Below, piece by piece: positions 5,980-7,098 of a DNA stretch of 7,098 bases (its first letter is position 1; each line of letters opens with the position of its first letter). The DNA comes from JBHHYR01 sp046757585. GTDB taxonomy: Bacteria > Desulfobacterota > Binatia > HRBIN30. The notes under the pieces are model-generated. The model searched no databases, was not told the DNA's origin, and saw nothing but the letters and a program-made list of their open reading frames with translations. The stretch is taken from NCBI GenBank assembly GCA_046757585.1, contig JBHHYR010000205.1, positions 1 through 7,098 on the forward strand, given 5' to 3'. Both the position numbers and the translations under genes were made by a program.

Positions 5980-6936
5980 TCAGAAGGTGCCATCGTCGCA
6001 GACAGCCGCGAATTCAACCGGGGCGCAGCGCTCTGCTGCACCCGGTGCGCAGTCCTCTGTGCACTCGAAACACTCTAGCGTGCCAGGACAATCCTCATCC
6101 GCGACGCACGGCACGCATTCTCCCGGGCACTGCGCAAGCGAGGGATCGATGCAGCTCGACGCGTCCGGCATACCATCGCCGTCAAAATCAACGCCCCGGG
6201 CGGTGTACTGAACACGGCTGACGCTTTGATCGGGCAGCGTCACTTCGAGGATTCCTGCTGAGGGACAGAACGCGTCCTCGGTGGCCAAAACCAACGACTG
6301 GACCGTGTCGATCTGGAGGTCTCCGAGACAGGCCGTGGTGATACCCCCTCGCAGCGTGACCTGCTCGCTGCCGTCAGCCTGCCTGGCGCTGAGGATAAGA
6401 AACTCAGAAAAACCCAGAGAGAACTCCTCCCCCGTCAGACCGTTGAAGACATCGAGACCGCCGTCGATCCCCAGCAATACCTGACACGGCGAGCCGCTTG
6501 ACGTCTGCGCCACCGCGAGCTCGGTCGCGAAGAGATCCGTCTCAACCAGCAGCTCGCCTTGATCGCTGAAACTGAAAATTTCTATGAACAGGTCGCCGTC
6601 GAGTACGCTTGCACCATCCGGCCCCGCGCACCCCTCCCCAGCGGGCAGAAAACTGTCCACGAATTCTCCCGCACTGACGTCGGTAATGGTGCCGTCGAGA
6701 TCGATCTGCTCGGCACTGAAGTCGGTGAGCCTGAAGGTGACAGGAAGGCTCCCCGCGAACGTGCCGGAGCAGAGGCCGGCGTCGGCGGCCGTCTGCTGGA
6801 AAAACCCGTCAAGAATGATCTCGCTCCCGAACCCGTTCAGAAAGGCGCAGTCCGAAAAGAAGGCGTCGAGGGTGAAATTGCCGAAATTGTCGGCGCGACA
6901 GCTCCTTTCCACAGTACCGCCAAGCGCGCAGGCCAC
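5980..6936 (-). CDS. Cys-rich, probably exported protein with C-terminal calcium-like motif; 5' end uncertain
   Basis: The open frame gives 318 aa from GTG 6936, the only usual start codon in frame before the conserved-looking part. A GGAG lies only three bases before it, which is too close to be convincing. The frame stays open upstream to 7083, through a low-complexity Ala/Gly/Pro linker and an 11-G tract, but that extension has no ATG, GTG or TTG and no signal peptide. The body (2-240) is beta-rich with spaced Cys (3, 13, 30, 56, 103, 151, 203, 224). Residues 250-262 (DFDGDGMPDASSC) are an Asp-rich calcium-like loop. The tail 262-313 is a dense Cys module (CPGECVPCVADEDCPG, then CFECTEDC). 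Such disulfide-rich modules are normal in exported proteins, so the missing signal peptide is odd. I do not recognise the family. The gene is either 5'-truncated, frameshifted at the G tract or wrongly bounded. Confidence 0.6.
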   Translation of the reverse strand: MACALGGTVERSCRADNFGNFTLDAFFSDCAFLNGFGSEIILDGFFQQTAADAGLCSGTFAGSLPVTFRLTDFSAEQIDLDGTITDVSAGEFVDSFLPAGEGCAGPDGASVLDGDLFIEIFSFSDQGELLVETDLFATELAVAQTSSGSPCQVLLGIDGGLDVFNGLTGEEFSLGFSEFLILSARQADGSEQVTLRGGITTACLGDLQIDTVQSLVLATEDAFCPSAGILEVTLPDQSVSRVQYTARGVDFDGDGMPDASSCIDPSLAQCPGECVPCVADEDCPGTLECFECTEDCAPGAAERCAPVEFAAVCDDGTF

Positions 6937-6995
6937 AATCTCCTGCGCACCGCTGCCTGCGGGCGGCTGCCCTGCCGCTGAACCGGCAGCGGGGG

Positions 6996-7006
6996 CCCCC
7001 CCCCCC
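6996..7006. repeat. homopolymer tract, 11 C (11 G on the coding strand)
   Basis: Eleven consecutive C on the plus strand, directly next to five G (6991-6995). On the minus strand the tract falls in the open extension upstream of the Cys-rich gene and would encode Gly. Tracts this long slip easily in replication and sequencing. Confidence 0.8.
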
Positions 7007-7071
7007 GCGTAGAACGGCTTTGGGGACTCAAGGGGGGGCCGGGTTAACTGAGGGGACGTTTCGGGTTGGTA

Positions 7072-7096
7072 ACTCAGTCCTCGTTACTCAGTCCTC
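7072..7096. repeat. 14-bp-period tandem repeat at the window edge
   Basis: ACTCAGTCCTC occurs at 7072-7082 and again at 7086-7096, giving a period of 14 bases. The array may continue past the right edge. On the minus strand it contains an in-frame TAA (7084-7086) that closes the upstream extension of the Cys-rich gene. Confidence 0.6.
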
Positions 7097-7098
7097 AT

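Overview
The window is high-GC bacterial DNA with five protein genes, one tRNA fragment and two copies of a short dispersed repeat. Lipobox and signal-peptide exports, an outer-membrane barrel ending in Phe, a c-type dihaem protein with IPT and thrombospondin-type-3 modules, a Cys-rich exported protein and a class III cyclase fused to FHA suggest a Gram-negative, environmental, delta-proteobacteria-like lineage (Myxococcota, Desulfobacterota or Binatota type). This placement is inferred from gene style only; no taxonomic marker is present.

Layout. Positions 1-89 hold, on the minus strand, the 5' half of a tRNA whose similarity stops in the anticodon loop. Positions 90-257 show no gene. Repeat copy A lies at 258-481. 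The plus-strand gene at 603-2564 (TTG start) encodes an exported dihaem c-type protein. It converges on a minus-strand series running from 6936 down to 2637: a Cys-rich exported protein with an unclear 5' end (6936-5980), an outer-membrane beta-barrel (5892-4609), repeat copy B (4607-4431), a lipoprotein (4373-3663) and an adenylate/guanylate-cyclase-FHA protein (3602-2637). The last 30 bases contain a 14-bp tandem repeat.

How the genes may work together. Four of the five products are probably in the envelope: dihaem protein in the periplasm or exported, barrel in the outer membrane, lipoprotein on a membrane, Cys-rich protein exported (inferred despite the missing signal peptide). The cyclase-FHA protein is the only clear signalling component and probably makes a cyclic nucleotide while reading phosphothreonine marks. 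The sequence does not show that these products form one pathway. The barrel and the lipoprotein share a strand but are separated by repeat B and a palindrome, so they may be transcribed separately.

I do not see a recognised defence, CRISPR, secretion or biosynthetic system. The points most worth following are the inverted repeat pair bracketing 3.9 kb, the single amber codon separating the lipoprotein and cyclase reading frames, the interrupted tRNA, and the missing N-terminus beside an 11-G tract.
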